Shown piece by piece: positions 1 to 13,819 of a DNA stretch of 64,000 nt. Origin of the DNA: Eutreptiella sp. 'Long Island Sound 2002' (taxonomy: Eukaryota; Euglenozoa; Euglenophyceae; Eutreptiales; Eutreptiaceae); contig OZ038383.1 of the NCBI GenBank assembly GCA_964036045.1, positions 113,495,241 through 113,559,240 on the forward strand. Reading direction: 5' to 3'. The first letter of the stretch is position 1. Every line of letters starts with the position of its first letter. The notes under the pieces are model-generated. The model worked only from the letters and a program-made list of their open reading frames with translations, searched no databases and had not been told where the DNA came from. Made by a program: the position numbers and the translations under genes.

Positions 1-3000
1 CGCTGCATTGCTTTGTCATCGAGCGCTGCATTGCTTTGTCGTCGGGCTCTGCATTGCTTTGCCGTCGGTCACTGCATTGCTTTGTCGTCGGGCGCTGCAT
101 TGCTTTGTCGTCTGGCTCTGCATTGCTTTGCTGTCGGGCGCTGCATTGCTTTGTCGTCGGGTGCTGCATTGCTTTGTCGTCGGGCTCTGCATTGCTTCGC
201 CGTCGGGCGCTGCATTGCTTTGTCGTCGGGCTCTGCATTGCTTTGTCGTCGGGCGCTGCATTGCTTTGTCGTCAGGCGCTGCATTGCTTTGTCGTCGGGC
301 TCTGCATTGCTTTGCCATCAGGCGCTGCATTGCTTTGTCGTCGGGCGCTGCATTGCTTTGTCGTCGGGCTCTGCATTGCTTTGCCGTCGGGCGCTGCATT
401 GCTTTGTCGTCGGGCGCTGCATTGCTTTGTCGTCGAGCGCTGCATTGCTTTGTCGTCGGGCGCTGCATTGCTTTGTCGCCGAGCTCTGCATTGCTTTGTC
501 GTCGGGCGCTGCATTGCTTTGTCGTCGGGCGCTGCATTGCTTTGTCGTCGGGCTCTGCATTGCTTTGCCATCGGGCGCTGCATTGCTTTGTCGTCGGGCT
601 CTGCATTGCTTTGCCGTCGGGCGCTGCAATGCTTTGTCGTCGGGCGCCGCAATGCTTTGTCGTCGGGCTCTGCATTGCTTTGCCTACGGGCGCTGCATTG
701 CTTTGTCGTCGGGCGCTGCATTGCTTTGTCGTCGGGCGCTGCATTGCTTTGTCGTCAGGCGCTGCATTGCTTTGTCGTCGGGCTCTGCATTGCTTTGCCA
801 TCGGGCGCTGCATTGCTTTGTCGTCGGGCGCTGCATTGCTTTGTCGTCGGGCTCTGCATTGCTTTGCCGTCGGGCACTGCATTGCTTTGTCGTCGGGCGC
901 TGCATTGCTTTGTTGTCGGGCTCTGCATTGCTTTGCCGTCAGGCGCTGCATTGCTTTGTCGTCGGGCTCTGCATTGCTTTGTTGTCGGGCGCTGCACTGC
1001 TTTGTCGTCGGGCTCTGCATTGCTTTGCCGTCGGGCGCTGCATTGCTTTGTCGTCGAGCGCTGCATTGCTTTGTCGTCGGGCTCTGCATTGCTTTGCCGT
1101 CGGGCGCTGCGTTGCTTTGTCGTCGGGCGCTGCATTGTCTTGTCGTTGAGCTCTGCATTGTCTTGTCGTTGAGCTCTGCATTGCTTTGCCGTCGGGCGCT
1201 GCATTGCTTTGTCGTCGGGCGCTGCATTGTTTTGTCGTCGGGCTCTGCATTGCTTTGCCGTCGGGCGCTGCATTGCTTTGTCGTCGGGCGCTGCATTGCT
1301 TTGTCGCCGGGCGCTGCATTGCTTTGTCGTCGGGCGCTGCATTGCTTTGTCGTTGGGCGCTGCATTGCTTTGTCGTCGGGCTCTGCATTGCTTTGCCGTC
1401 GGGCGGTGCATTGCTTTGTCGTCGGGCTCTGCATTGCTTTGTCGTCGGGGGCTGCATTGCTTTGCCGTCGGGCGCTGCATTGCTTTGTCGTCGGGGGCTG
1501 CATTGCTTTGTCGTCGGGCTCTGCATTGCTTTGCCGTCGGACCCTGCATTGCTTTGCTGTCGGGCGCTGCATTGCTTTGTCGTCGGGTGCTGCATTGCTT
1601 TGTCGTCGGGCGCTGCATTCCTTTGTCGTCGGGCTCTGCATTGCTTTGCTGTCGGGCGCTGCATTGCTTTGTCGTCGGGCGCTGCATTGCTTTGTCGTCG
1701 GGCTCTGCATTGCTTTGTTGTCGGGCGCTGCATTGCTTTGTCGTCGGGCGCTGCATTGTTTTGTCGTCGGGCTCTGCATTGCTTTGCCGTCGGGCGCTGC
1801 ATTGCTTTGTCGTCGGGCGCTGCATTGCTTTGTCGTCGGGCGCTGCATTGCTTTGTCGTCGGGCGCTGCATTGCTTTGTCGTCGGGCGCTGCATTGCTTT
1901 GTCGTCGGGCGCTGCATTGCTTTGTCGTCGGGCGCTGCATTGATTTGCCGTCGGGGGCTGCATTGCTTTATCGTCGGGCTCTGCATTGCTTTGTCGTCAG
2001 GCCCTGCATCGCCTTGCCGTCGGGCGCTGCATTCCTTTGTCGTTCGGCGCTGCATTGCTTTGTCGCCGGGCGCTGCATTGCTTTGTCGTCGGGCTCTGCT
2101 TTGCTTTGCCGTCGGGCGCTGCATTGCTTTGTCGTCGGGCGCTGCATTGCTTTGTCGTCAGGCGCTGCATTGCTTTGCCTTCCGGCGCTGCATTGCTTTG
2201 CCATCGGGCGCTGCATTGCTTTGTCGTCGGGCGCTGCATTGCTTTGTCGTCGGGCTCTGCATTGCTTTGCCGTCGGGCGCTGCATTGCTTTGTCGTCGGG
2301 CGCTGCATTGCTTTGTCGTCGGGCTCTGCATTGCTTTGCCGTCAGGCGCTGCATTGCTTTGTCGTCGGGCGCTGCATTGCTTTGTCGTCGGGCGCCGCAT
2401 TGCTTTGTCGTCGGGCTCTGCATTGCTTTGCCGTCGGGCGCTGCATTGCTTTGTCGTCGGGCGCTGCATTGCTTTGTCGTCGGGCGCTGCATTGCTTTGC
2501 CGTCGGGCGCTGCATTGCTTTGTCGTCGGGCGCTGCATTGCTTTGTCTTCGGGCTCTGCATTGCTTTGCCGTCGGGCGCTGCATTGCTTTGTCGTCGGGC
2601 GCTGCATTGTTTTGTCGTCGGGCTCTGCATTGCTTTGCCGTCGGGCGCTGCATTGCTTTGTCGTCGGGCGCTGCATTGCTTTGTCGTCCGGCGCTGCATT
2701 GCTTTGTCGTCGGGCGCTGCATTGCTTTGTTGTCGGGCGCTGCATTGCTTTGTCGTCGGGCTCTGCATTGCTTTGCCGTCGGGCGCTGCATTGCTTTGTC
2801 GTCGGGCGCTGCTTTGCTTTGTCGTCGGGGGCTGCATTGCTTTGTCGTCGGGCTCTGCATTGCTTTGTCGTCGGGCCCTGCATTGCTTTGCCGTCGGGCG
2901 CTGCATTGCTTTGTCGTCGGGTGCTGCATTGCTTTGTCGTCCGGCCCTGCATCCCTTTGTCGTCGGGCTCTGCATTGCTTTGCTGTCGGGCGCTGCATTG

Positions 3001-3155
3001 CTTTGTCGTCGGGCGCTGCATTGCTTTGTCGTCGGGCTCTGCATTGCTTTGTTGTCAGGCGCTGCATTGCTTTGTCGTCGGGCGCTGCATTGTTTTGTCG
3101 TCGGGCTCTGCATTGCTTTGCCGTCGAGCGCTGCATTGCTTTGTCGTCGGGCGCT

Positions 3156-5840
3156 GCATTGTCGTCGGGCGCTGCATTGCTTTGTCGTCGGGCGCTGCAT
3201 TGCTTTGTCGTCGGGCGCTGCATTGCTTTGTCGTCGGGCGCTGCATTGCTTTGTCGTCGGGCACTGCATTGCTTTGTCGTCGGGCGCTGCATTGCTTTGT
3301 CGTCTGGCGCCGCAATGCTTTGTCGTCGGGGGCTGCATTGCTTTGCCGTCGGGCGCTGCATTGCTTTGTCGTCGGGCCCTGCATTGCTTTGCCGTCGGGC
3401 GCTGCATGCCTTTGTCGTTTGGCGCTGCATTGCTTTGTCGCCGGGCGCTGCATTGCTTTGTCGTCGGGCTCTGCATTGCTTTGCCGTTGGGCGCTGCATT
3501 GCTTTGTCGTCGGGCGCTGCATTGCTTTGCCGTCAGGCGCTGCATTGCTTTGCCGTCGGGCGCTGCATTGCTTTGTCGTCAGGCTTTGCATTGCTTTGCC
3601 GTCGGGCTCTGCATTGCTTTGCCGTCGCGCGCTGCATTGCTTTGTCGCCGGGCTCTGCATTGCTTTGCCGTCGGGCACTGCATTGCTTTGTCGTCGGGCG
3701 CTGCATTGCTCTGCCGTCGGGCGCTGCATTGCTTTGCCGTCGGGCGCTGCTTTGCTTTGTGGTCGGGCTTTGCATTGCTTTGCCGTCGGGATCTGCATTG
3801 CTTTGCCGTCGCGGGCTGCATTGCTTTGTCGTCGAGCGCTGCATTGCTTTGTCGTCGGGCTCTGCATTGCTTTGCCGTCGGTCGCTGCATTGCTTTGTCG
3901 TCGGGCGCTGCATTGCTTTGTCGTCGGGCTCTCCATTGCCTTGCCGTCGGGCGCTGCATTGCTTTGTCGTCGGGCGCTGCATTGCTTTGTCATCGGGCTC
4001 TGCATTGCTTTGCCTACGGGCGCTGCATTGCTTTGTCGTCAGGCGCTGCATTGCTTTGTCGTCGGGCGCTGCATTGCTTTGTCGTCAGGCGCTGCATTGC
4101 TTTGTCGTCGGGCCCTGCATTGCTTTGTCGTCGGGCGCTGCATTGCTTTGTCGTCGGGCGCTGCATTGCTTTGTCGTCGGGCTCTGCATTGCTTTGCCGT
4201 CGGGCGCTGCATTGCTTTGTCGTCGGGCGCTGCATTGCTTTGTCGTCGAGCGCTGCATTGCTTTGTCGTCGGGCGCTGCATTGCTTTGTCGTCGAGCTCT
4301 GCATTGCTTTGCCGTCGGGCGCTGCATTGCTTTGTCGTCAGGCGCTGCATTGCTTTGTCGTGGGGCTCTGCATTGCTTTGCCGTCGGGCGCTGCATTGCT
4401 TTGTCGTCGGGCGCTGCATTGCTTTGTCGTCGGGCTCTGCATTGCTTTGCCGTCAGGCGCTGCATTGCTTTGTCGTCGGGCGCTGCATTGCTTTGTCGTC
4501 GGGCGCTGCATTGCTTTGTCGTCGGGCTCTGCATTGCTTTGCCGTCGGGCGCTGCATTGCTTTGTCCTCGGGCGCTGCATTGCTTTGCCGTCGGGCTCTG
4601 CATTGCTTTGCCGTCGGGCGCTGCATTGCTTTGTCGTCGGGCGCTGCATTGCTTTGACGCCGGGCTCTGCATTGCTTTGTCGTCGGGCGCTGCATTGTTT
4701 TGTCGTCGGGCTCTGCATTGCTTTGCCGTCGGGCGCTGCATTGCTTTGTCGTTGGGCGCTGCATTGCTTTGTCGTCGGGCGCTGCATTGCTTTGTCGTCG
4801 GGCGCTGCATTGCTTTGTTGTCGGGCGCTGCATTGCTTTGTCGTCGGGCTCTGCCTTGCTTTGCCGTCAGGCGCTGCATTGCTTTGTCGTCGGGCGCTGC
4901 ATTGCTTTGTCGTCGGGCGCTGCATTGCTTTGTCGTCGGGCGCTGCATTGCTTTGTTGTCGGGCTCTGCATTGCTTTGCCGTCGTGCGCTGCATTGCTTT
5001 GTCGGCGGGCGCTGCATTGTTTTGTCGTCGGGGGCTGCATTGCTTTGTCGTCGGGCTCTGCATTGCTTTGTCGTCGGGCCCTGCATTGCTTTGCCGTCGG
5101 GCGCTGCATTGCTTTGTCGTCGGGCGCTGCATTGCTTTGTCGTCGGGCGCTGCATTCCTTTGTCGTCGGGCTCTGCATTGCTTTGCTGTCGGGCGCTGCA
5201 TTGCTTTGTCGTCCGGCGCTGCATTGCTTTGTCGTCGGGCTCTGCATTGCTTTGTTGTCGGGCGCTGCATTGCTTTGTCGTCGGGCGCTGCATTGCTTGG
5301 TCGTCGGACTCTGCATTGCTTTGCCGTCAGGCGCTGCCTTGCTTTGTCGTCGGGCGCTGCATTGCTTTGTCGTCGGGCTTTGCATTGCTTTGCCGTCGGG
5401 CTCTGCATTGCTTTGCTGTCGGGCGCTGCGTTGCTTTGTCGTCAGGCGCTGCATTGCTTTGTCGTTGGGCTCTGCATTGCTTTGCTGTCGGGCGCTGCAT
5501 TGTTTTGTCGTCAGGCTCTGCATTGCTTTGCCGTCGGGCGCTGCATTGCTTTGTCGTCTGGCGCTGCATTGCTTTGTCGTCGGGCGCTGCATTGCTTTGT
5601 CGCCAGGCGCTGCATTGCTTTGTCGTCCGTCGCTGCATTGCTTTGTCGTCGGGCTCTGCATTGCTTTGCCGTCGGGCGCTGCATTCCTTTGTCCTCGGGC
5701 GCTGCATTGCTTTGTCGTCGGGGGCTGCATTGCTTTGTCGTCGGGCTCTGCATTGCTTTGTCGTCGGGCCCTGCATTGCTTTGCCGTCGGGCGCTGCATT
5801 GCTTTGTCGTCGGGCGCTGCATTGCTTTGTCGACTGACGA
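3156..5840 (+). repeat. Segmental duplication inside the 23-bp array, copy 1
   Basis: Four rare markers occur here in the same order as in a second block near 17,877-20,722. They are an 18-bp truncated unit (3,156 and 17,877), TTTGCTTTGTGGTC (3,751 and 18,472), GTCGGCGGG (5,001 and 19,883) and GTCGACTGACG (5,829 and 20,711). The offset is 14,721 bp for the first two and 14,882 bp for the last two, a net change of exactly seven units. True block ends were not determined and may extend further. Confidence 0.75.
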
Positions 5841-6849
5841 TGCATTGCATGGCATTGTCGTTGGGCTCTGCATTGCTTTGCTGTCGGGCGCAGCATTGTT
5901 TTGTCGTCAGGCTCTGCATTGCTTTGCCGTCGGGCGCTGCATTGCTTTGTCGTCTGGCGCTGCATTGCTTTGTCGTCGGGCGCTGCATTGCCTTGTCGTC
6001 AGGCGCTGCATTGCTTTGTTGTCGGGCGCTGCATTGCTTTGTCGTCGGGCTCTGCATTGCTTTGCCGTCGGGCGCTGCATTCCTTTGTCCTCGGGCGCTG
6101 CATTGCTTTGTCGTCAGGGGCTGCATTGCTTTGTCGTCGGGCTCTGCATTGCTTTGTCGTAGGGCCCTGCATTGCTTTGCCGTCGGGCGCTGCATTGCTT
6201 TGTCGTCGGGCGCTGCATTGCTTTGTCGACTGACGCTGCATTCCTTTGTCGTCGGGCTCTGCATTGCTTTGCTGTCAGGCGCTGCATTGCTTTGTCGTTG
6301 GGCGCTGCATTGCTTTGTCGTCGGGCTCTGCATTGCTTTGTTGTCGGGCGCTGCATTGCTTTGTCGTCGGGCGCTGCATTGCTTTGTCGTCGGACTCTGC
6401 ATTGCTTTGCCGTCGGGCGCTGCATTGCTTTGTCGTCGGGCGCTGCATTGCTTTGTCGTCGGGCTCTGCATTGCTTTGCCGTCGGGCGCTGCATTGCTTT
6501 GTCGTCGGGCGCTGCATTGCTTTGTCGTCAGGCTCTGCATTGCTTTGTCGTCGGGCGCTGCATTGCTTTGTCGTCGGGCTCTGCATTGCTTTGTCGTCAG
6601 GCGCTGCGTTGCTTTGTCGTCGGGCTCTGCATTGCTTTGCCATCGGGAGCTGCATTGCTTTGTCGTCGGCCGCTGCATTGCTTTGTCGTCGGGCTCTGCA
6701 TTGCTTTACTGTCGGGCGCTGCATTGCTTTGTCGTCGGGCGCTGCATTGCTTTGTCGTCGAGCGCTGCATTGCTTTGTCGTCGGGCGCTGCATTGCTTTG
6801 TCGTCGGGCTCTGCATTGCTTTGCCGTCGGGCGCTGCATTGCTTTGTCG

Positions 6850-7200
6850 TCAGGCGCTGCATTGCTTTGTCGTCGGGCTCTGCATTGCTTTGCCGTCGGG
6901 CGCTGCATTGCTTTGTCGTCGGGCGCTGCATTGCTTTGTCGTCGGGCTCTGCATTGCTTTGCCGTCAGGCGCTGCATTGCTTTGTCGTCGGGCGCTGCAT
7001 TGCTTTGTCGTCGGGCGCTGCATTGCTTTGCCGTCGGGCGCTGCGTTGCTTTGTCGTTGGGCGCTGCATTGCTTTGTCGTCGGGCTCTGCATTGCTTTGC
7101 CGTCGGGCGCTGCATTGCTTTGTCGTCGGGCGCTGGATTGCTTTGTCGTTGGGCTCTGCATTGCTTTGCCGTCGGGCGCTGCATTGCTTTGCCGTCGGGC
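6850..7200 (+). repeat. Duplicated block of the 23-bp array, copy 1
   Basis: Unit variants here, including GCTGCGTTGC at about 7,041 and the rare CGCTGGATTG at 7,131, recur at an offset of 1,542 bp (8,583 and 8,673). That offset is 67 units plus one base, and the extra base is explained by the 24-bp unit near 7,881 lying between the copies. Confidence 0.7.
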
Positions 7201-8391
7201 GCTGCATTGCTTTGCCGTCGGGCGCTGCATTGCTTTGTCGTCGGGCGCTGCATTGTTTTGTCGTCAGACTCTGCATTGCTTTGTCGTCGGGCGCTGCATT
7301 GCTTTGTCGTCGGGCGCTGCATTGCTTTGTCGTCGGGCGCTGCATTGCTTTGTCGTCGGGCGCTGCATTGCTTTGTCGTCGGGCGCTGCATTGCTTTGTC
7401 GTCAGGCTCTGCATTGCTTTGCCGTCGGGCGCTGCATTGCTTTCTCGTCGGGCGCTGCATTGCTTTGTTGTCGGGGGCTGCATTGCCTTGTCGTCGGGCT
7501 CTGCATTGCTTTGTCGTCGGGCCCTGCATTGCTTTGCCGTCGGGCGCTGCATTGCTTTGTCGTCTGGCGCTGCATTGCTTTGTCGTCGGGCTCTGCATTG
7601 CTTTGCCGTCGGGCGCTGCATTGCTTTGCTGTCGGGCGCTGCATTGCTTTGTCGTCGGGTGCTGCATTGCTTTGTCGTCGGGCGCTGCATTGCTTTGTTG
7701 TCGGGCGCTGCATTGCTTTGTCGTCGGGCGCTGCATTGCTTTGTCGTCGGACTCTGCATTGCTTTGCCGTCGGGCGCTGCATTGCTTTGTCGTCGGGCGC
7801 TGCATTGCTTTGTCGTCGGGCTCTGCATTGCTTTGCCGTCGGGCGCTGCATTGCTTTGTCGTCGGGCGCTGCATTGCTTTGTCGTCAGGGCTCTGCATTG
7901 CTTTGTCGTCGGGCGCTGCATTGCTTTGTCGTCGGGTTATGCATTGCTTTGCAGTCGGGCGCTGCATTGCTTTGCCGTCGGGCGCTGCATTGCTTTGTCG
8001 TCGGGCTCTGCATTGCTTTGCCGTCGGGCGCTGCATTGCTTTGTCGTCGGGCGCTGCATTGCTTTGTCGTCGGGCTCTGCATTGCTTTGTCGTCGGGCGC
8101 TGCACTGCTTTGTCGTCGGGCTCTGCATTGCTTTGCCGTCGGGCGCTGCATTGCTTTGCCGTCGGGTGCTGCATTGCTTTGTCGTCAGGCGCTGCATTGC
8201 TTTGTAGTCGGGCTCTGCATTGCTTTGCCGTCGGGCGCTGCATTGCTTTGTCGTCGGGCGCTGCATTGCTTTGTCGTCGGGCTCTGCATTGCTTTGCCGT
8301 CGGGCGCTGCATTGCTTTGTCGTCAGGCGCTGCATTGCTTTGTCGTCGGGCTCTGCATTGCTTTGCCGTCGGGCGCTGCATTGCTTTGTCG

Positions 8392-8740
8392 TCAGGCGCT
8401 GCATTGCTTTGTCGTCGGGCTCTGCATTGCTTTGCCGTCAGGCGCTGCATTGCTTTGTCGTCGGGCGCTGCATTGCTTTGTCGTCGGGCTCTGCATTGCT
8501 TTGCCGTCAGGCGCTGCATTGCTTTGTCGTCGGGCGCTGCATTGCTTTGTCGTCGGGCGCTGCATTGCTTTGCCGTCGGGCGCTGCGTTGCTTTGTCGTT
8601 GGGCGCTGCATTGCTTTGTCGTCGGGCTCTGCATTGCTTTGCCGTCGGGCGCTGCATTGCTTTGTCGTCGGGCGCTGGATTGCTTTGTCGTTGGGCTCTG
8701 CATTGCTTTGCCGTCAGGCGCTGCATTGCTTTGTCGTCGG
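8392..8740 (+). repeat. Duplicated block of the 23-bp array, copy 2
   Basis: Second copy of the 6,850-7,200 block at an offset of 1,542 bp, recognised by the same order of unit variants. Confidence 0.7.
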
Positions 8741-10507
8741 GCGCTGCATTGCTTTGTCGTCGGGGGCTGCATTGCTTTGTCGTCGGGCTCTGCATTGCTT
8801 TGTCGTCGGGCCCTGCATTGCTTTGCCGTCGGGCGCTGCATTGCTTTGTCGTCGGGCGCTGCACTGCTTTGTCGTCAGGCGCTGCATTCCTTTGTCGTCG
8901 GGCTCTGCATTGCTTTGCTGTCGGGCGCTGCATTGCTTTGCTGTCGGGCGCTGCATTGCTTTGTCGTCGGGCGCTGCATTGCTTTGTCGTCGGGCTCTGC
9001 ATTGCTTTGTTGTCGGGCGCTGCATTGCTTTGACGTCGGGCGCTGCATTGCTTTGTCGTCAGACTCTGCATTGCTTTGCCGTCGGGCGCTGCATTGCTTT
9101 GTCGTCGGGCGCTGCATTGCTTTGTCGTCGGGCTCTGCATTGCTTTGCCGTCGGGCGCTGCATTGCTTTGTCGTCGGGCGCTGCATTGCTTTGTCGTCGG
9201 GCTCTGCATTGCTTTGCCGTCGGGCGCTGCATTGCTCTGTCGTCAGGCGCTGCATTTCCTTGTCGTCGGGCTCTGCATTGCTTTGTTGTCGGGCGCTGCA
9301 TTGCTTTGTCGTCGGGCGCTGCACTGCTTTGTCGTCGGGCTCTGCAATGCTTTGCCGTCGGGCGCTGCATTGCTTTGTCGTCGGGCTCTGCATTGCTTTG
9401 TCGTCGGGCGCTGCATTGCTTTGTCGTCGGGCTCTGCATTGCTTTGCCGTCGGGCGCTGCATTGCTTTGTCGTCGGGCGCTGCATTGCTTTGTCGTCGGG
9501 CTCTGCAATGCTTTGCCGTCGGGCGCTGTATTGCTCTGTCGTCGGGCGCTGCATTTCTTTGTCGTCGGGCTCTGCATTGCTTTGCTGTCGGGCGCTGCAA
9601 TGGTTTGTCGTCGGGCGCTGCACTGCTTTGTCGTCGGGCTCTGCATTGCTTTGCCGTCGGGCGCTGCATTGCTTTGTCGTCGGGCGCTGCATTGCTTTGT
9701 CGTCGGGCTCTGCATTGCTTTGCCGTCAGGTGCTGCATTGCTTTGTCGTCAGGCGCTGCATTGCTTTGTCGTCGGGCTCTGCATTGCTTTGCCGTCGGGC
9801 GCTGCATTGCTTTGTCGTCGGGCGCTGCATTGCTTTGTCGTTGGGCTCTGCATTGCTTTGCCGTCGGGCGCTGCATTGCTTTGTCGTCAGGCGCTGCATT
9901 GCTTTGTCGTCGGGCGCCGCATTGCTTTGCCGTCGGGCGCTGCATTGCTTTGTCGTCGGGCGCTGCATTGCTTTGTCGTCGGGCTCTGCATTCCTTTGCT
10001 GTCGGGCGCTGCATTGCTTTGTCGCCGGGCGCTGCATTGCTTTGTCGTCGGGCGCTGCATTGCCTTGTCGTCGGGCTGTGCATTGCTTTGCCGTCGGGCT
10101 CTGCATTGCTTTGCCGTGCAGCTCTGCATTGCTTTGCCGTCGGGCTTTGCATTGCTTTGCCGTCGGGCGCTGCATTGCTTTGCCGTCGGGCGCTGCATTG
10201 GTTTGTCGTCGGGCTTTGCATTGCTTTGCTGTCTAGCTCTGCATTGCATTGCCGTCGGGCGCTGCATTGCTTTGTCGTCAGGCTTTGCATTGCTTTGCCG
10301 TCGGGCTCTGCATTGCTTTGCCGTCGGGCGCTGCATTGCTTTGTCCCCGGGCTCTGCATTGCTTTGTCGTCGGGCTCTGCATTGCTTTGCCGTCGGGCGC
10401 TGCATTGCTTTGTCGTCAGGCGCTGCACTGCTTTGGCGTCGGGCTCTGCATTGCTTTGCCGTCGGGCGCTGCATTGCTTTGTCGTCGGGCGCTGCATTGC
10501 TTTGTCG

Positions 10508-12669
10508 TCAGGCTCTGCATTGCTTTGCCGTCGGGCGCTGCATTGCTTTGTTGTCGGGCGCTGCATTGCTTTGTCGTCGGGCTCTGCATTGCTTTGCCGT
10601 CGGGCGCTGCATTGCTTTGTCGTCGGGCGCTGCATTGCTTTGTCGTCGGGCGCCGCATTGCTTTGCCGTCGGGCGCTGCATTGCTTTGTCGTCGGGCGCT
10701 GCATTGCTTCGTCGTCGGGCTCTGCATTGCTTTGCTGTCGGGCGCTGCATTGCTTTGTCACCGGGCGCTGCATTGCTTTGTCGTCGATCTCTGCATTGCT
10801 TTGCCGTCGGGCGCTGCATTGCTTTGTCGTCGGGCGCTGCATTGCTTTGCCGTCGGGCGCTGCATTGCTTTGCCGTCGGGCGCTGCATTGCTTTGTCGTC
10901 GGGCTTTGCATTGCTTTGCCGTCGGGCTCTGCATTGCTTCGCCGTCGGGCGCTGCATTGCTTTGTCGTCGAGCGCTGCATTGCTTTGTCGCCCGGCTCTG
11001 CATTGCTTTGCCGTCGGGCACTGCATTGCTTTGTCGTCGGGCGCTGCATTGCTTTGCCGTCGGGCGCTGCATTGCTTTGCCGTCGGGCGCTGCATTGCTT
11101 TGTCGTCGGGCTTTGCATTGCTTTGTCGTCGAGCGCTGCATTGCTTTGTCGTCGCGCGCTGCATTGCTTTGTCATCGAGCGCTGCATTGCTTTGTCGTCG
11201 GGCTCTGCATTGCTTTGCCGTCGGTCACTGCATTGCTTTGTCGTCGGGCGCTGCATTGCTTTGTCGTCTGGCTCTGCATTGCTTTGCCGTTGGGCGCTGC
11301 ATTGCTTTGTCGCCCGGCTCTGCATTGCTTTGCCGTCGGGCACTGCATTGCTTTGTCGTCGGGCGCTGCATTGCTTTGCCGTCGGGCGCTGCATTGCTTT
11401 GCCGTCGGGTGCTGCATTGCTTTGTCGTCGGGCTTTGCATTGCTTTGTCGTCGAGCGCTGCATTGCTTTGTCGTCGCGCGCTGCATTGCTTTGTCATCGA
11501 GCGCTGCATTGCTTTGTCGTCGGGCTCTGCATTGCTTTGCCGTCGGTCACTGCATTGCTTTGTCGTCGGGCGCTGCATTGCTTTGTCGTCAGGCTCTGCA
11601 TTGCTTTGCCGTCGGGCGCTGCATTGCTTTGTTGTCGCGCGCTGCATTGCTTTGTCGCCGGGCTCTGCATTGCTTTGCCGTCGGGCGCTGCATTGCTTTG
11701 TCGTCGGGCGCTGCATTGCTTTGTCGTCGGGCGCCGCATTGCTTTGCCGTCGGGCGCTGCATTGCTTTGTCGTCGGGCGCTGCATTGCTTCGTCGTCGGG
11801 CTCTGCATTGCTTTGCTGTCGGGCGCTGCATTGCTTTGTCACCGGGCGCTGCATTGCTTGGTCGTCGATCTCTGCATTGCTTTGCCGTCGGGCGCTGCAT
11901 TGCTTTGTCGTCGGGCGCTGCATTGCTTTGCCGTCGGGCGCTGCATTGCTTTGCCGTCGGGCGCTGCATTGCTTTGTCCTCGGGCTTTGCATTGCTTTGC
12001 CGTCAGGCTCTGCATTGCTTCGCCGTCGGGCGCTGCATTGCTTTGTCGTCGAGCGCTGCATTGCTTTGTCGCCCGGCTCTGCATTGCTTTGCCGTCGGGC
12101 ACTGCATTGCTTTGTCGTCGGGCGCTGCATTGCTTTGCCGTCGGGCGCTGCATTGCTTTGCCGTCGGGCGCTGCATTGCTTTGTCGCCGGCCTTTGCATT
12201 GCTTTGTCGTCGAGCGCTGCATTGCTTTGTCGTCGCGCGCTGCATTGCTTTGTCATCGAGCGCTGCATTGCTTTGTCGTCGGGCTCTGCATTGCTTTGCC
12301 GTCGGTCACTGCATTGCTTTGTCGTCGGGCGCTGCATTGCTTTGTCGTCTGGCTCTGCATTGCTTTGCTGTTGAGCGCTGCATTGCTTTGTCGCCCAGCT
12401 CTGCATTGCTTTGCCGTCGGGCACTGCATTGCTTTGTCGTCGGGCGCTGCATTGCTTTGCCGTCGGGCGCTGCATTGCTTTGCCGTCGGGCGCTGCATTG
12501 CTTTGTCGTCGGGCTTTGCATTGCTTAGTCGTCGAGCGCTGCATTGCTTTGTCGTCGCGCGCTGCATTGCTTTGTCATCGAGCGCTGCATTGCTTTGTCG
12601 TCGGGCTCTGCATTGCTTTGCCGTCGGTCACTGCATTGCTTTGTCGTTGGGCGCTGCATTGCTTTGTCG
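10508..12669 (+). repeat. 1,081-bp tandem duplication (47 units) with nested 322-bp copies
   Basis: Two consecutive blocks of about 1,081 bp (10,508-11,588 and 11,589-12,669) share the same order of unit variants, for example GTCACCGGG at about 10,757 and 11,838. Inside each block a 322-bp (14-unit) step is also repeated, visible as the recurrent run of CACTGC, TCGCGCGCTG and GTCATCGAG variants near 11,140, 11,463, 12,222 and 12,544. Block edges are approximate. Confidence 0.75.
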
Positions 12670-13819
12670 TCTGGCTCTGCATTGCTTTGCCGTCGGGTGC
12701 TGCATTGCCTTGTCGTCGGGCTCTGCATTGCTTTGCCGTCGGGCGCTGCATTGCTTTGTCGTCGGGCTCTGCATTGCTTTGTCGTCGGGCTCTGCATTGC
12801 TTTGCCGTCGGGCGCTGCATTGCTTTGTCGTCGGGCGCTGCATTGCTTTGTCGTCGAGCGCTGCATTGCTTTGTCGTCGGGCGCTGCATTGCTTTGTCGT
12901 CGAGCTCTGCATTGCTTTGTCGTCGAGCGCTTCATTGCTTTGTCGTCGGGCGCTGCCTTGCTTTGTCGTCAGGCGCTGCATTGCTTTGTCGTCGGGCTCT
13001 GCATTGCTTTGCCATCGGGCGCTGCATTGCTTTGTCGTCGGGCGCTGCATTGCTTTGTCGTCGGGCTCTGCATTGCTTTGCCGTCGGGCGCTGCATTGCT
13101 TTGTCGTCGGGCGCTGCATTGCTTTGTCGTCGAGCGCTGCATTGCTTTGTCGTCGGGCGCTGCATTGCTTTGTCGTCGAGCTCTGCATTGCTTTGTCGTC
13201 GGGGGCTGCATTGCTTTGTTGTCGGGCGCTGCATTGCTTTGTCGTCGGGCTCTGCATTGCTTTGCCGTCGGGCGCTGCATTGCTTTGTCGTCGGGCGCTG
13301 CATTGTTTTGTCGTCGGGCGCTGCAATGCTTTGTCGTCGGGCGCTGCAATGCTTTGTCGTCGGGCTCTGCATTGCTTTGCCTACGAGCGCTGCATTGCTT
13401 TGTCGTCGGGCGCTGCATTGCTTTGTCGTCGGGCGCTGCATTGCTTTGTCGTCAGGCGCTGCATTGCTTTGTCGTCGGGCTCTGCATTGCTTTGCCATCG
13501 GGCTCTGCATTGCTTTGCCGTCGGGAGCTGCATTGCTTTGTCGTCGGGCGCTGCCTTGCTTTGTCGTCGAGCGCTGCATTGCTTTGTCGTCAGGCGCTGC
13601 ATTGCTTTGTCGTCGAGCTCTGCATTGCTTTGTCGTCAGGGGCTGCATTGCTTTGTCGTCGGGCGCTGCATTGCTTTGTCGTCGGGCTCTGCATTGCTTT
13701 GCCGTCGGGCGCTGCATTGCTTTGTCGTCGGGCGCTGCATTGTTTTGTCGTCGGGCGCTGCAATGCTTTGTCGTCGGGCGCTGCAATGCTTTGTCGTCGG
13801 GCTCTGCATTGCTTTGCCT